This document shows positions 12,540 to 25,414 of a stretch of DNA of 64,000 nt, piece by piece. Below the pieces are notes generated by a model. It worked only from the letters and a program-made list of their open reading frames with translations, was not told where the DNA came from and did no database searches. The DNA lies in assembly GCF_034702125.1 (NCBI RefSeq), contig NC_085876.1, positions 5,862,864-5,926,863 of the forward strand, given 5' to 3'. Within the stretch, counting starts at the first letter, position 1, and each line of letters begins with the position of its first letter. The translations under genes and the position numbers were made by a program. The stretch comes from Engraulis encrasicolus (Eukaryota; Chordata; Actinopteri; Clupeiformes; Engraulidae).

Positions 12540-12791
12540 AGAACCCAAAACGTAATAACTGCCCATAACGTAATAACTGCCCATAACGTAATAATTTGGG
12601 CGTAATAAAACCCATAACGTAATAACTTGCCCATAACGTAATATAAATTCCTTACCCATAACGTAATAACGTTCTGCCCATAACGTAATAAGTTATTACG
12701 TTATGGGCATGTTATTACGTTATGGGCCTTACACTAAAAAAAAGCTTTGATAATGTAATAACGATGCCCATAACGTAATAACTGCCAGTAA
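12540..12791 (+). repeat. Left terminal repeat of the 14.9 kb block (CGTAATAA array)
   Basis: A dense array of CCCATAACGTAATAA units in both orientations, spaced 15-25 bp apart. It contains a palindromic centre near 12690 where TAACGTAATAAG meets TTATTACGTTA. Confidence 0.85.
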
Positions 12792-12944
12792 CGCACAGAT
12801 GACTTCAGTATTTGCAATGCACTTTACTATTGTACTGTTCATATTTCGTCTGACCTCTATTGTTGCAGCAAATAACAGTGACTGGATATTTAAGTGGGCT
12901 TGCAGAGCAAGGCCAGATTGTAGTAATCTCTAAGTAAAGTTTAT

Positions 12945-15556
12945 GCTTGCTTGAATGAGAATGTCTATGCTAAGGAATTTTTAAGTCTTATTGACATTTT
13001 TAGCCTCACACAGCATGTAACAGGACCAACACACAACCAAGGTCACACTTTAGACCTAATAATAACAAAAGGCCTTAATGCTTGTGCTAGTGTCAAAGAC
13101 TATGGCTTTTCTGACCATTACTGCATTTTTTCTGATGTTTCTATGTACCCTCATGTTCAAAGGGAATCTGTTACAGTCAAAAAACGTATAATCAACTGTG
13201 AGACAGCCTCACTCTTTCAGCAAGCACTTTCAGAGATCCAAAGTCAAACCTCAGAGAGTGCAGATGATCTCATGGTTAATTTTAATTCAAGGATGACCCG
13301 TATTATGGATGTTATTGCCCCCGAAAAAATCAAAACAGTGGGACGTGAAAAAGCACCTTGGAGAAAGAATCCCACAGTTATATTGCTAAAGCAAGAATGC
13401 AGGAGGGCTGAAAGACAGTGGCGTAAATCCAAACTTGAAGTCCACTACCAAATCTATAAACACACACTCTCGAAATACAACCAAGAAATTTCTAAAGCTA
13501 GACAATCTTTTTTCTCTGACATAATTAACAGAAATATTAATAATGCACGTGTCCTGTTTGGCACTGTGGAAAAGCTAGCAAGGCCCCCAAATCTAATGCC
13601 CTCTGAGTTCCTCTCAGTCAGCAAATGCAATGAGTTCGCATCCTTTTTCAAAGGAAAGATTGAAAAAATACGTGCAAACATACTCACACATGTGCAACCG
13701 ACCCAAGATTCAGACCAGCTTGCTATGGTGAAGTTAAATCCTAACCTCATGAGAAATTTTCATTTAGTTGATGTGGACATTCTTAATAGAACGGTACAAA
13801 GTCTTAGCTCCTCTACATCTGACTTAGATATTTTACCAACAGCCTTCTTCAAATCCATCTTAAATCTAATATCATCAGATGTACTTCAGATCATCAACAC
13901 CTCACTACAAACAGGCATATTCCCAGGCTGTCTGAAAGAAGCAGTTGTGAAACCCTTACTGAAAAAGAACAACCTGGATGCACTGGTACTAAACAACTAT
14001 AGGCCCATATCCAATTTACCATTCATGGGTAAAATAATAGAGAAAATTGTTTTTAACCAATTAACTGCTTTTCTAATGTCTAATAGCTATTTTGATAAGT
14101 TTCAATCAGGTTTCCGTGCCTACCACAGCACTGAAACAGCTCTTATTAAAGTTATGAATGACATAAGATTGAATTCTGATGCTGGCAAATCATCCGTCTT
14201 GGTACTTCTTGATTTGAGTGCTGCTTTCGATACAGTTAATCATTCTATACTACTACATAGACTGGAACACTGGGTTGGCTTTACGGGCATAGTGATCGAC
14301 TGGTTAAAATCGTACTTACAACAAAGAAGTTTTTTTGTCGCCATTGGAAGACATACTTCATCACCAATGTCTCTGGATTGTGGGGTCCCCCAGGGCTCCA
14401 TTCTGGGACCACTACTGTTCAATCTGTATATGTTGCCACTGGGACACATTATCGAGAATAACTCCATAAATTACCATAGCTATGCGGATGATACCCAGCT
14501 CTACTTATCTATGTCCCCAAATGACTATACCCCCCTTGAATCACTCTATCATTGCATGGACCAAATTAACAAATGGATGTCTCACAATTTCCTCCAGCTG
14601 AACACAGATAAAACTGAAGTAATTATATTTGGGAAAAGAGAGGAGAGACAAAAGATTGCTACTATCCTTGAAACGAAGGGACTGAAAGCAAGGGAAACAG
14701 TTAAAAATCTTGGGGTCCTCATTGACAGTGACCTAAACTTCAACAGTCACATGAAAGCTATTACTAAGTCTGCATTTTATCACATAAAAAACGTCTCTAA
14801 ATTTAGGGGCCTGATGTCTAAACATGATCTGGAGAAGCTAATACATGCCTTTATTTCTAGTAAAGTTGATTACTGTAACAGTCTTTTTACTGGCCTCCCC
14901 AATAAAACCATTAAACAGCTTCAACTTGTACAAAACGCAGCTGCAAGGGTTCTTACAAAGACAAGGAAGTTCGACCACATTACTCCAATTTTAAGATCGC
15001 TGCATTGGCTCCCAGTAAGCTACAGAATTGATTTTAAGGCTATGCTACTTGTGTTTAAATCACTAAATGGAATGGGACCCACATATCTACTGGATATGTT
15101 TCAGCTGTATGCACCAACTAGGTCACTAAGGTCAACGGAGAAGAATTTGCTGGTGATTCCAAAAGTCAAAACAAAGTGTGGAGAGGCAGCCTTTAGCTTC
15201 TATGCTTCAAAGCTTTGGAACCAGCTTCCAGATGACATAAAAAATGCACCCACTATTGATAGCTTTAAATCTAGACTCAAGACAAAGCTGTTCTCAGATG
15301 CTTTCCCCTAGCTTAAATTACTTATTCTTATTATTTTTATTTTTTATTTAATTTGTTTTATTTTATTTTATTTTATTATTATTTTTACCTTATGTTTTAT
15401 CTTAATGTTTTTAAATGCTTTTTGACTCTAATTCATTTCCTTCTTTCTTCCCTGTTTCCGTTCATTTACATTTGTTAACTTTGTGAAGCACATTGAGTTG
15501 CACCTGTGTATGAAATGCGCTATATAAATAAACTTGCCTTGCCTTGCCTTACTTGC
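12945..15556 (+). mobile_element. L2-like LINE, 5'-truncated, with a 786-codon open frame (12951-15311)
   Basis: The frame begins inside the C-terminal half of an AP endonuclease domain (QHVTGPTHNQGHTLDLI, then SDHYCIF). Reverse transcriptase follows, with PISNLPFMGKIIEK, LLDLSAAFDTVNH, GVPQGSILGPLLF and the catalytic YADD at residue ~511. The C-terminal block includes DYCNSLFTGLP and LHWLPVSYRI, typical of L2-like fish LINEs. A 3' UTR ends AATAAACTTGCC with a short CTTGC repeat tail. There are no stop codons in 786 codons, so it is young, but the missing 5' end makes it non-autonomous. CTTGCTTG at both ends may be the target duplication. Confidence 0.88.
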
Positions 15557-16279
15557 TTGCTTTATTCTCTTGTGCAGGGCGGTAAAAATAAAAAATGGAT
15601 CTCCTCCTAGGCCTTTCCAGATAGAGACACCGTTCAAACACTAAAACGACCGGCTCGGCTTGGAGATCATTTGTTCTGTTATAGCGTGTCCGTGTCTCTT
15701 GTCGTTTTTCCGCTTTTTGGCGATTTTGTGCAAGTTTGGGTCCCCATTGAAAACAATGGTAGAACCTTCATGAACCAAGGTTCCGCCACTCTAAAGATCA
15801 GAGTGTAGGAGGCTTTTTCGTTCATAAAACATCAACACTTTCACCTAGAAGTTTAGTTGACACATTGTTAGTGAGCTCTATGGGATGTCTCCAAATTTTC
15901 AAAGTTTTATCTCCCAACTCCCATTACTTTTTAAATGGCAGGTGTGTAAAAACGACAGGGCTTTTACATTGGTTTTCCCATTGAGGCTTGAAGTGCCTTT
16001 TTCAAGAGGTCAGCGTATGTCCCACAAGAGGTCTATTTGTGACTGAACCGTTTAACCTATAAACTTAATTCAGAGACTGTTAGAGAGATCACACGTATGA
16101 CTCCGATCTGTAAGCAGGACACGCGCCAATTCCTTTTAGTTTTTTTAGCAACATCAAGCTAAAGACAAAAAAACTGTTTCTGATTCTGCCCTCTGCCTTA
16201 GAGCACCATACTAACTGCCATTCAGTCAATCAGAACAGGTGCAGCCAATATTAGTCAGGGTCAATTTTCCCAAAAGATG
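15557..16279. other. Unassigned intergenic DNA inside the 14.9 kb block
   Basis: No open frame with recognisable motifs, no RNA gene and no clear repeat structure. I see nothing further here. Confidence 0.4.
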
Positions 16280-17085
16280 AACCCTGAAGGCAAATCGTGT
16301 TAATTTTTGGTATACAACTGATTAAGGGGTATTCAAGGGTGCTGAATCCAAATCTGTTGTATACCGGGCGCAAAAATGTACGGAAATGCCTCAAACGGGC
16401 AAAATCCAATATGGCCGCCGACACCAGGTTAAAATCTCGCAATCCCTTTTCTTTTTGACTAAACAAGGTATGAATGTGAAAATAAGACTTATTTTTATGT
16501 TTTCATATATGGGGAACCCCATTCTGTCATCATATTTAAGGTCAGATTTGAAGAAAATGCTTATATAATTGGCTGGCAGCTTTTTTAAAACAGGGAGCCT
16601 CATATTGTCAACGATTTTTAGCATTATGATCAAACTTTCAAGATCCACAGAAAATAATGTCTGATGTCTTTGTGAACACCAATACTACCACAAACTGCAC
16701 TGAACTGTCTACTTTCACCTGAAAAAAGAAGTTTGTGTCTACCAATTTCCATTCTTTAGTTACTGGCAGTAGAACATGGGATGACGCCTCTAAAAAAGCA
16801 CTGATTCTGACCCAAAAATAGTACACTTCTGTGTCCATATTTTTTCTTTCAGGACAAAGTGCCTTTTTATAGTGTTCATGTTTGGTATACAGCATTTCCA
16901 TGGGTTTTGAAATATGCTCAATTCAAATCTGTCGTATACCAGGCTCAAAAAAATCCTATAATGCCTCAAAATGAAGGAATCCAATATGGCCGCCGTCACC
17001 AGAGATCTTTGATTAAACAAGGTGAACTCTTAAAAACATTATGTAGCTATATGTTTTCTTTTCATACATGGGGAAATAATGTATG

Positions 17086-18954
17086 TAATCAAATTTAAAA
17101 TTATAATCAAAGTGTAGTCAGGCAGTTCAGTGTAGTCTGAATTCATGTTTACAACCATTGTTTTTCATGCCAATTAACTGACAGGCTTATTTCTATTGAA
17201 ATGTTTTGTCTTATTTCAATTGCTTATGCACAATGAAATGTGTTCACCTCAGCCCACCTCTTCCATTATGACAAAACTATACACAGATAAGTCTGTATGC
17301 CTGAATGTACCTTCATCTAATATGAATATCTAGTTTTGGGAAGTTATTGTCTGCTGATTTTATTGCCTTGTTTAGATTAAATCCTTGAACGGTAGAAAGG
17401 TGAAAGGTGGAACAAAAGACAGGTTGATGTCATTGTGAAATATTTACTTTCTTGATAGTTAGGCTATCTCCAATCATTATCAAGCTCCTCCTACTCAGTG
17501 ATTTGGCCACTACATGTTTAGACACTACATAACACCAGGCACTACATTGTACTTTTGCTGCAGATGTAGCGAAAGCAATGGAGTTGTTTTGCAGTGATTA
17601 GTCCTAGTCATAGAGTCTTTGCTATCTACATCAGAAGCCACACAATGACATATTGTGCCCCCACATTATCAAGCCAATGTACTGAGGCAGGATCACATAC
17701 TACTCCACCCTGTCCTCCTGTCAGTCACTGAAACGGGATGGATGAAATTGAATGGGGCATTAATCCCACTACTCCTGTATCTGCCATTCACGAAGCATGA
17801 AAAGACATCACAACTTGTGCTCGCCCTAAGGAGTGCCTCATCCCCCTCTGGATCTGCAAGAAGAGGCATGGAGTACATGGAGTCATTCAGTTGCTGCAAA
17901 TAAGATAAATTTGTCTTGGGCATACATAGCTGTCGCATTTAAGCGAACAACTCCTTCAAAATCACTGGAGAGGAGGAGAGGTAATTGAGAATAAGTTAAC
18001 CTAGGGCTCTGACTTCTACTCCAAAGGGCTTGGATCATAAGTGGGTCAGTCAGAGCACACCCACAACCCTAGTGATGGTCAATATCACGCTGCCTTCCCC
18101 TTACTTGCACTTCACCCCCATGGTGTCCCTCACACAACTGTGCTTCTCTCATCCAGTGTGCTCCATCATCTAAGCTTCACCTATCACTTGGATCCCTTAC
18201 ATGGGATTACAACTCCATCACGTACAGTAGATAACCTATAATCCTTCGGATTCGCCCTGATCGCAAACCACAATACTGTAGAACCAATCAGGATCACTAA
18301 TTTTTCAGAGATGTGACAGTCAAAATGTATGGTGGTGAGAAGTTAAATAAGTGAAAAAAGTAGTTCTTTCAGCAACAATGACTGCTCCAATGAGTCACTT
18401 TTCGAATCTGTGAATAGTTAAAGCGCAGCTCAGACAAATGTGACACAAAATGTGTCATAAGTGCAAGGATTTCTTTAAATAACTCCACTCTTTTGGACCT
18501 CTATGCCTATGGCGTAGCTCCAGATGGAAGTTGCTGTGGCCAGCAAAAGGTGGTAGTCTGGTATACAGAGAATAATTTCTGTATCTTTGAATGCAAAGAA
18601 AACCAAAGAGATAATTGCGGCCTTCAGGAGGCACACCTACAAGAGGAAAAAAGTTAGCCCCTCTCTAATTCTCCTGCTGCATCAACAGAGCTAAAACATT
18701 ATCTAGGACAGCCTCCAACCGGGTCCTCAGCTCTTTGCCTTGCTGTCCTCTTGGTACAGGTGTGTCAAAGCAAGGACCAAACAACTCAACAAAGGGCCAT
18801 AACCACATTTCACACGCACATGCACAGAATGACCATTCATTGGTATCCCTCAATCCAATGATCTCTTTCCATCCATCTGGTGTTCTGCAGTAGACTAATT
18901 GATACAGCACAATGTAAAATAGTTGTGTTTGCAGAGTGGGCCACCGCTACTGTA
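17086..18954. other. Spacer DNA of the 5.6 kb structure
   Basis: Short frames exist on the minus strand (17693-17938 and 18665-18910) but show no family motif I recognise and no start context. They may be decayed transposase sequence. No RNA gene seen. Confidence 0.3.
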
Positions 18955-20146
18955 ATATCCTCCTGACTACCAGGGGAAAAAAAGGATAAAAATCTTTGTT
19001 TTTTTTTACTCCCCCAATTGTTTGAAGGCAAAAAATGAGATTGACAACATTTTTTTCGAATTTTTATTTTTTATTTTAAAGATTTAATGTGTCCATTACA
19101 GTGGACATTGGAAGGCCGTACATTGAAAATGTACCTTAATTGCTATCAATCAATCTGGATGAGAAAGCATAACAATCAGTTTAATAATTAGTAAATTTCA
19201 GCATTTATGAGTTTACAATGAGTGTTTTATTGGTATGAGGTGGAAACTGGATGTGTCTGTGACCATTATCATTCATGCAGGTCATCTCAAGTCAAAGCAA
19301 TTTTGTTTTAAGCAACTGGACTTGCAGTTGAAGCTTGAATGACATGTGGTCCCTCAACTGAGAACTTTCACCAGAGTTGACTAATTTTATAGTTCTGATG
19401 TGTGAAATATGGGTTATTATCTCTGGAACAAACATGTGTTCATGTCTATAGGATTAATTTAGTCTTAATTTAATTTTTGGTTGAAATATTGTCCTGCAAA
19501 GTTCAGACATACATCAGAGTCATGCTCCACATGGGGCGACAAATGCATCAATAGGAAACGTTCTGCTTGTTCTGATTCTACTTTTCCTGCTTGAAATGAA
19601 TCCTAAGAGGTCTCTGAATCTTCAGCATCTTCCTCAAACATCACATCTAGGATTATTTATCAATAATGTGCTGTAAAGTGTCTCTCCTTCTGATTCTGAT
19701 ACTGACTTTCTGACTAGAAAAATACCAACAAAATGGAAGATGTCACTACCAATGTCCATTTTAGAGGACATTTCTTTAATGCCTAAATATGGGAATTAAA
19801 TAATGTTACATTAATTTAGAAATGGTTTAATTGTGCTCTGAAGAGATTGAAATAACATATAAAGATGATGTTTTAAGACAATAATTGCCCACTTTAAAGT
19901 ATTATGCATTTACTTTCCCTTTAGCCAAAAGCTGCCTATTTTTAATGGACACCATTTTCCTTGCAAAGAAATATAAAGTTCCCAAAACCCCACCCCTACA
20001 CACATGGTATCATTGGAAAGCTCTGAATGTCCTCTTCAAAGACCATTGGGAGTTAGCACAGTAGTGTGTATGGGGTGGGAGATATTGCAGTTTACAAATG
20101 TCCTCTAGAGAGGACAAAAATGAACTGCTGGTAGTCAGGAGGATAT
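18955..20146. mobile_element. ~1.2 kb element with perfect 19-bp terminal inverted repeats
   Basis: ATATCCTCCTGACTACCAG at 18955-18973 is exactly inverted at 20128-20146. The interior has several TGTCC..GGACA motifs (19090, 19755, 20100) and no frame longer than about 100 codons. No clear target duplication; family unknown. Confidence 0.65.
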
Positions 20147-20240
20147 CTACATTGAGCAAGACAATCGATGCAATAACTCTTGGATACCAATGAGTATGAC
20201 ATGAGTACCAATACATGAGTATGTCCTCTGTGTATATATT

Positions 20241-20243
<3 letters not shown>

Positions 20244-20287
<44 letters not shown>

Positions 20288-20300
20288 GCGCGCACACGCG
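20244..20300. repeat. (CA)n microsatellite
   Basis: About 21 CA units followed by CGCGCG variation. ORFs translating as poly-TH or poly-CV here are artefacts. Confidence 0.95.
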
Positions 20301-20438
20301 CACTCCCTGCTCTGTTCATGGTTTTTTTGGCACTACTAATTGTATATTCTGCTCACCAAAACTGTTTTGTGAATTAAATGTGTGCTCTGAAGTGTGTTGC
20401 TTTCAATCTCATTGAACATGTGCATAGTGACAAACACC

Positions 20439-20485
20439 ATTCTATTCTATTCTATTCTATTCCAATCTATTCTATTCTATTCTAC
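20439..20485. repeat. (TTCTA)n pentanucleotide repeat
   Basis: About nine TTCTA units, with one imperfect unit near 20461. Confidence 0.9.
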
Positions 20486-22089
20486 ACATCAGCTCACCAC
20501 TCAATCCTCCTTTATTCATAGATTGAATGAGCACATCAATAAAATTGGCAAACAGTGATTTCCATTGTAAAGTTGTATAAAAATAATTATTTAGGCAGAC
20601 TCGTGTGTGCACTTACTTTTATGGTTGAAAAGATGGGAGCATGGGACGTGGTTTGAGATGGAAAAATTTCATCATGGTATAATGCCTCAATTATTGAATT
20701 GAAATCTGCCTGAGTGTATATTAAAGCGCCTGTATACGTACGTATGTGTACGTTGGTGTTCCAATAAGAATGTCTTCTCTGCCACACTTGTGTGTGTGTA
20801 TGTACTCTCTCAATGTGTGGTCCGTCCAAACATTGCAATGTTATGCTTGATTGTTATTTACATTAAGAGTGGCGACAGGGTGGGGATGAGGGAGTGAATG
20901 TAGTGTATGTGGGTAGTAAGTGCTGTCTTTTCAGTGACAGTGTTCGTATTGTAATGGACTCTAAGACCAATACATTTAATTAATGCCGGATTAAATTGAA
21001 ATAGGGGAAATATTCCAATATAAATGATCAATTTATTAACAGTCTTAAACATGTATGCAGGTCTAAATCATGTCTTTTCATCCATATCTTAAACCCGAGC
21101 ACAGCAATGAATTCCCCATGTATGAAAACCTATAGCTGGCATAATATATTTAAGAGATGACCTTGTTTAATCACAGACATGTACTGTATATCTCTGGTGA
21201 TGGCGGCCATATTGGATTCCTTCATTTTGAGGTACTATGGGATTTTTTGAGCCTGGTATACAGCAGATTTAAGTTAAGCATCTTTCAAAACTCATGGAAA
21301 TGCTGTAAACCAAACACGAACACTAAAAAGACACTTTATCCTGCAAGCAAAAATATGGACACAGAAGTGTAGCATTTTTGGGTCAAAAAACAGTGCTTTT
21401 TTGGTGGTGTCATCCCATGTTCTACTGCCAGTAACTAAAGAATGGAAATAGGTAGACACAAACTTCTTTTTTCAGGTGAAAGTAGACAGTTCAGTGCAGT
21501 TTTTGGCAGTATTTGTGTTCACAAAGACATCAGACATTATTTTCTGTGGATCTTGAAAGTTTGATCATAATGCTAAAAATCGTTGACAATATGAGACTCC
21601 CTGTTTTAAAAAAGCTGCCAGTCAATTATATAAGCATTTTCTTCAAATCTGACCTTAAATCTGATGACAGAATGGGGTTCCCCATATATGAACACTTAAA
21701 AATAAGTCTTATTTTCATATTCATACCTTGTTTAGCCAAAAAGAAAAGGATTGCGAGATTTTAACCTGGTGTCGGCGGCCATATTGGATTTTGCCCGTTT
21801 GAGGCATTTCCATACAATTTTGCGCCCGGTATACAGCAGATTTGGATTCAGCACCCTTGAATACCCCTAAATCAGTTGTATACCAAAAATTAACATGATT
21901 TGCCTTCAGGACCTTAAATAAGAACATTTTCTGAAATTCTGCCTAGACTATATAGGGTTTCATCTCAACTGTCACTTTCTCTCAACATTCTATTCTTAAC
22001 GAGCAACTGCTCTGTAGTTCTAGAAGTCTATTGTTCAGCTCTTCAATGCAATGTAATATTGTCTTGCTGTAATGCTTTTCATAGGTAGC

Positions 22090-22495
22090 TGCTTGGCCCA
22101 ATGGTAATAGTCCTGCAATATGGAGGTTGGAAGCTTGAATCCCACTCGGACTCATGTTGATTTTCAAAATTATATCAATTATATCCTTATCCAATTTAAA
22201 AAACACCATGTATGTCATTTAGTATCAATGACAAAGGTGGTGGATTAGAGATATGGAGGTTGGGAGTTCGAATCCCACGCGAACCCATGTTGATTTTTAA
22301 AATTATATATGCAGTGTTCCTTAGCCAACTTCAAATACCATGTATGCCATTTAGTATCAATGGCAAAGGTCCTGGATTACAGATATGGAGGTTGTGAGTT
22401 CGAATCCCACTCGGACCCATGTTGATTTTCAAAATTATATCATATGCAGTGTTCCTTAGCCAACTTAAAATACCATGTATGTCATTTAGTATATC
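22090..22495 (+). repeat. Three tandem tRNA-like repeat units (~132 bp each)
   Basis: Each unit has ATATGGAGGTTGG, then a B-box-like GTTCGAATCCCAC (near 22132 diverged, 22266 and 22398), then CATGTTGATTTT, an AT-rich part and a spacer with TTTAGTAT. The 3' half of a tRNA is evident, but no complete tRNA fold was found. Likely a tandemly duplicated tRNA-derived SINE. Confidence 0.6.
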
Positions 22496-23154
22496 CCCAA
22501 ACACTTTCAAGATGGCTGAATCCAAGATAGCTGAATTGTTTGGCCCATAACTTCTGACTGGGTGGATGGATTTTTTCCAACATTTCTTTTAGCTTTGTTT
22601 TCTCAATAGTACTTTGTTTCATCTCTGCCCCAAAAGGCAAGCCCGCTTCCAGCATTTTCTGTGAAAATGCAATCTATCCTTATCCTCTGCATTTCCTATG
22701 TGTTCAATCCATTTGTCTAACTATGAAGTTTTTAGCTATTATAATAATGACAAATACATAGCCTACAGTATTCAAAATTTCAATTCCTTTAATGCAAACA
22801 TTTGAACTGCAAATTTCATACATGAACTACACAAATAGTGAAATTAAATGTCTTTTGTTTGTTATACAAAAAATAATGTTAATTAAAATGACAGACTGCT
22901 ATTCTGTATAAAATTCTATTTTACCAGAATACTTTTCATCATATTGAAATGTAAAACACACACACATACTGTAGCATCCTCAACATAAACATTAGGTAAA
23001 ATGAGTTCAACATAAAATTGGCATTACTTTCCATAAATATCATGGCTGAAGTGTTGGAGTGTGCTGTGATCTTGCTTTGTTCTGACTCAAACTTTTAAAT
23101 GTAAAAAATGTAAACAAAAAAATATGCATACTCAACATAAACATAAGGTAGAAT

Positions 23155-23548
23155 TAGGGATGCACGATGTATCGGCCAGATGTATCGGTATTGGCCGATA
23201 TTTGACATTTCTCAACACATCGGACTTAGGTTCGATGGGTAAAACTGGGCCGATATTAACGCCGATGTTTTTTTTTGTATGTTACGGTTCTAAAAAATTG
23301 GACTTGACAGTGACTTTCATTGTTTGTGTTCTAGTTTGTCTCTACTTTTTTATCTAATTTCATCACAGGGGGTTAAAAAGTGTTTTTGGAAATAAGAGGA
23401 CATTCAAAAATTCAGTTTGTTTGCATCATTGTCATCTCTTAAAAAAAAAAAAAACATCGGTATCGGTAAATATCGGTTATCGGCCATAACCGCAATATCA
23501 ATATCGGATATCGGTATCGGCCGGAATTTTTGACATCCTGCATCCCTA
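23155..23548. mobile_element. hAT-like MITE (394 bp) with 8-bp target duplication
   Basis: The ends are TAGGGATGCA and TGCATCCCTA, flanked by a perfect GGTAGAAT duplication (23147-23154 and 23549-23556). The interior is rich in ATCGG/CCGAT. An 8-bp duplication with short inverted ends is characteristic of the hAT superfamily. Confidence 0.85.
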
Positions 23549-24364
23549 GGTAGAATAACATCCACATACTGTAATACTGACGTTACTTTTTCCAGTAAAT
23601 GTCCTTGATCTTGTAAATTCCGTAGCCTACATGACTAAGAAGTATCCACGCTTTCATCCATTGGCTGTCCTCGCATAATAAGCCTTTCAGTCGTGTACAG
23701 CTTCATGATGCTTATTGATATGTCACCTCCACAGTCGCCTTCAAGTAGGCTCTCCACAAGAGCATCTCATTTTTTTTTTTGATTAAACATGGTGCACAGC
23801 TGACGGATCAGGTGTGACACTAAAGCGATGGTTCAGAGTAGATTCACCCTAATGCCATTTGAACCGTGACATCCATCCAGTAGTCCACCCAAAGTGTTTT
23901 CTGGCTTGGGCGAACATTAGCAGAGTTACCGAGTTATTGTATGGCTATTCCGAATAGCTTGGCTTAAGTGCTATTGGGCATTCACATACATCTCCAAACC
24001 TACCTCAGAAAATTAACATGTCATGACACCAAACTTCTACAGTAGTACAAATATGGTCTCTATTCACCAAACTAAGCATTTGGAAGTTTGGAAATAGTGC
24101 TGGAGTTTATTATTATCAACTCAAGTTGAATAGATTCTGTCCTGCTAAAGCTTTGCCATCAGGGGCAGAGGCAGGATCAACATCAGGGACATAGACTGAG
24201 TCGCCATCAGACAAGGAGGCAGCTTCAGCACCATGGCAGAAAACTACTCCGAACCATCACTTTAAATGCCCCAAGCATGGCCATATCTTGTTCAAGGACA
24301 AAATCAATACTTTTCTGTAAAACCTCTGAAGGTTAATAGGGAGCTCCATGACATATGGGTTTTT

Positions 24365-24585
24365 CAGTACCAGGGGCAGAGGCATCATCAACATCAGAGA
24401 CAGAGACAGGGTCACCATCAGGGACAGAGGCAGGGTCACCATCAGGAACAGAGGCAGGATCAACATCCGGAGTAGAGGCAGGGTCACCATCAGGAACAGA
24501 GGCAGGGTCACCATCAGGGGCAGAGGCAGGGTTACCATCAGGGACAGAGGCAGGGTCACCATCAGACAAGGAGGCAGCTTCAGCT
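24365..24585. repeat. 24-bp minisatellite
   Basis: About nine imperfect copies of GACAGAGGCAGGGTCACCATCAGG. A shorter related stretch lies at 24157-24235. Open frames on both strands follow from a unit length divisible by three and are not treated as genes. Confidence 0.9.
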
Positions 24586-25047
24586 AAGGCCAAGACCTTC
24601 AGGTCTGAATAGGTCGAACCGGACCAAACTGTTTGATATACCCACACAAACTGAAAAGGGACTTGTGCTTCCGATGAGGACTCTTGTGCTTCCTGTGAGG
24701 ACTCTTTTCAGTGTGTTCTATTTTTATTTTCAAGCAAAATAGTAAAATGGCCCCTGCTGGAAAACAGCCCCCTCTATTCTAATGAATCTATTCTCTTAAT
24801 CCACTTCAATCTCAAATGTAAACTAGACTGCCTGTGCAGTCGCCTTCGACTGCTTAAGGTATATCCCCGAAATGCAACGCTTCCAGTCCCCCATCATTCC
24901 TACCACTCCCGTCCACCTTTTCATAAACGTATATGATAAATACAAAATATTAAAGAAATATATTTAATATCTATACATAGATCAATGACGTGCATAGGCT
25001 TAAAACCAAATGACTATTGTGAAAATGAAGCAAAAAATGGGGCAAAT

Positions 25048-25407
25048 GGTAACACTGTTTTAATGGTTCACTATTACAGTGAATATACCACATTAGGTAC
25101 AGTGTAATAACCATTGTAACAATATTTAATACCATGTAATACCAGTGTAACACCATGTACCAATTTTGTACTACATCATGTATTTTTGTGTAAGTGGTAT
25201 TACATGGTATTGTATATTGTTACACTGGTATTACACTAGTATTACATGGTATTAAATATTGTACATTGGTTATTACACTGTACCTGGTATTGCATATTGT
25301 TACACTGGTATTACACTAGTATTACATGGTATTAAATATTGTTGAACTGTACCTAAATAATATGGTAGATTCACTGAAATGGTGAACTGTTAAAATAAGG
25401 TAGTACC
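25048..25407. mobile_element. Foldback hAT-like MITE (360 bp) with 8-bp target duplication
   Basis: The two halves are inverted copies (GGTAACAC... against ...GTAGTACC, rich in GGTATTACA / TGTAATACC). Perfect flanking duplication GGGCAAAT at 25040-25047 and 25408-25415. Confidence 0.85.
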
Positions 25408-25414
25408 GGGCAAA

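Larger units (their letters stand above)
16280..21912. mobile_element. 5.6 kb structure with ~0.8 kb inverted arms
   Basis: The left arm 16280-17085 and right arm 21112-21912 are inverted copies (for example TTGGTATACAACTGATT and AATATGGCCGCCG at one end, CATACATGGGGAA at the other). A ~4 kb spacer holds a smaller element and simple repeats. The arms carry no long frame. It resembles a DNA element with very long terminal repeats or a foldback element; family unknown. Confidence 0.65.

Noticed and set aside
18665..18910. 81-codon minus-strand frame with several Cys and Trp
   Set aside because: No family recognised, and it sits inside mobile DNA. Decayed transposase is possible, but there is no motif to support it.
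20010..20415. Open frames rich in Cys-Val or Thr-His over CA/TG repeats (also at 32275-32764, 56800-57147, 57155-58240, 58659-59529)
   Set aside because: They are translations of dinucleotide repeats without any domain, start context or splice support.
24365..24585. CRISPR-like spaced repeat
   Set aside because: Contiguous tandem minisatellite without unique spacers, in a vertebrate-like genome.
24257..24647. Repetitive open frames on both strands
   Set aside because: They arise from a 24-bp minisatellite whose period is a multiple of three; no conserved protein is recognisable.
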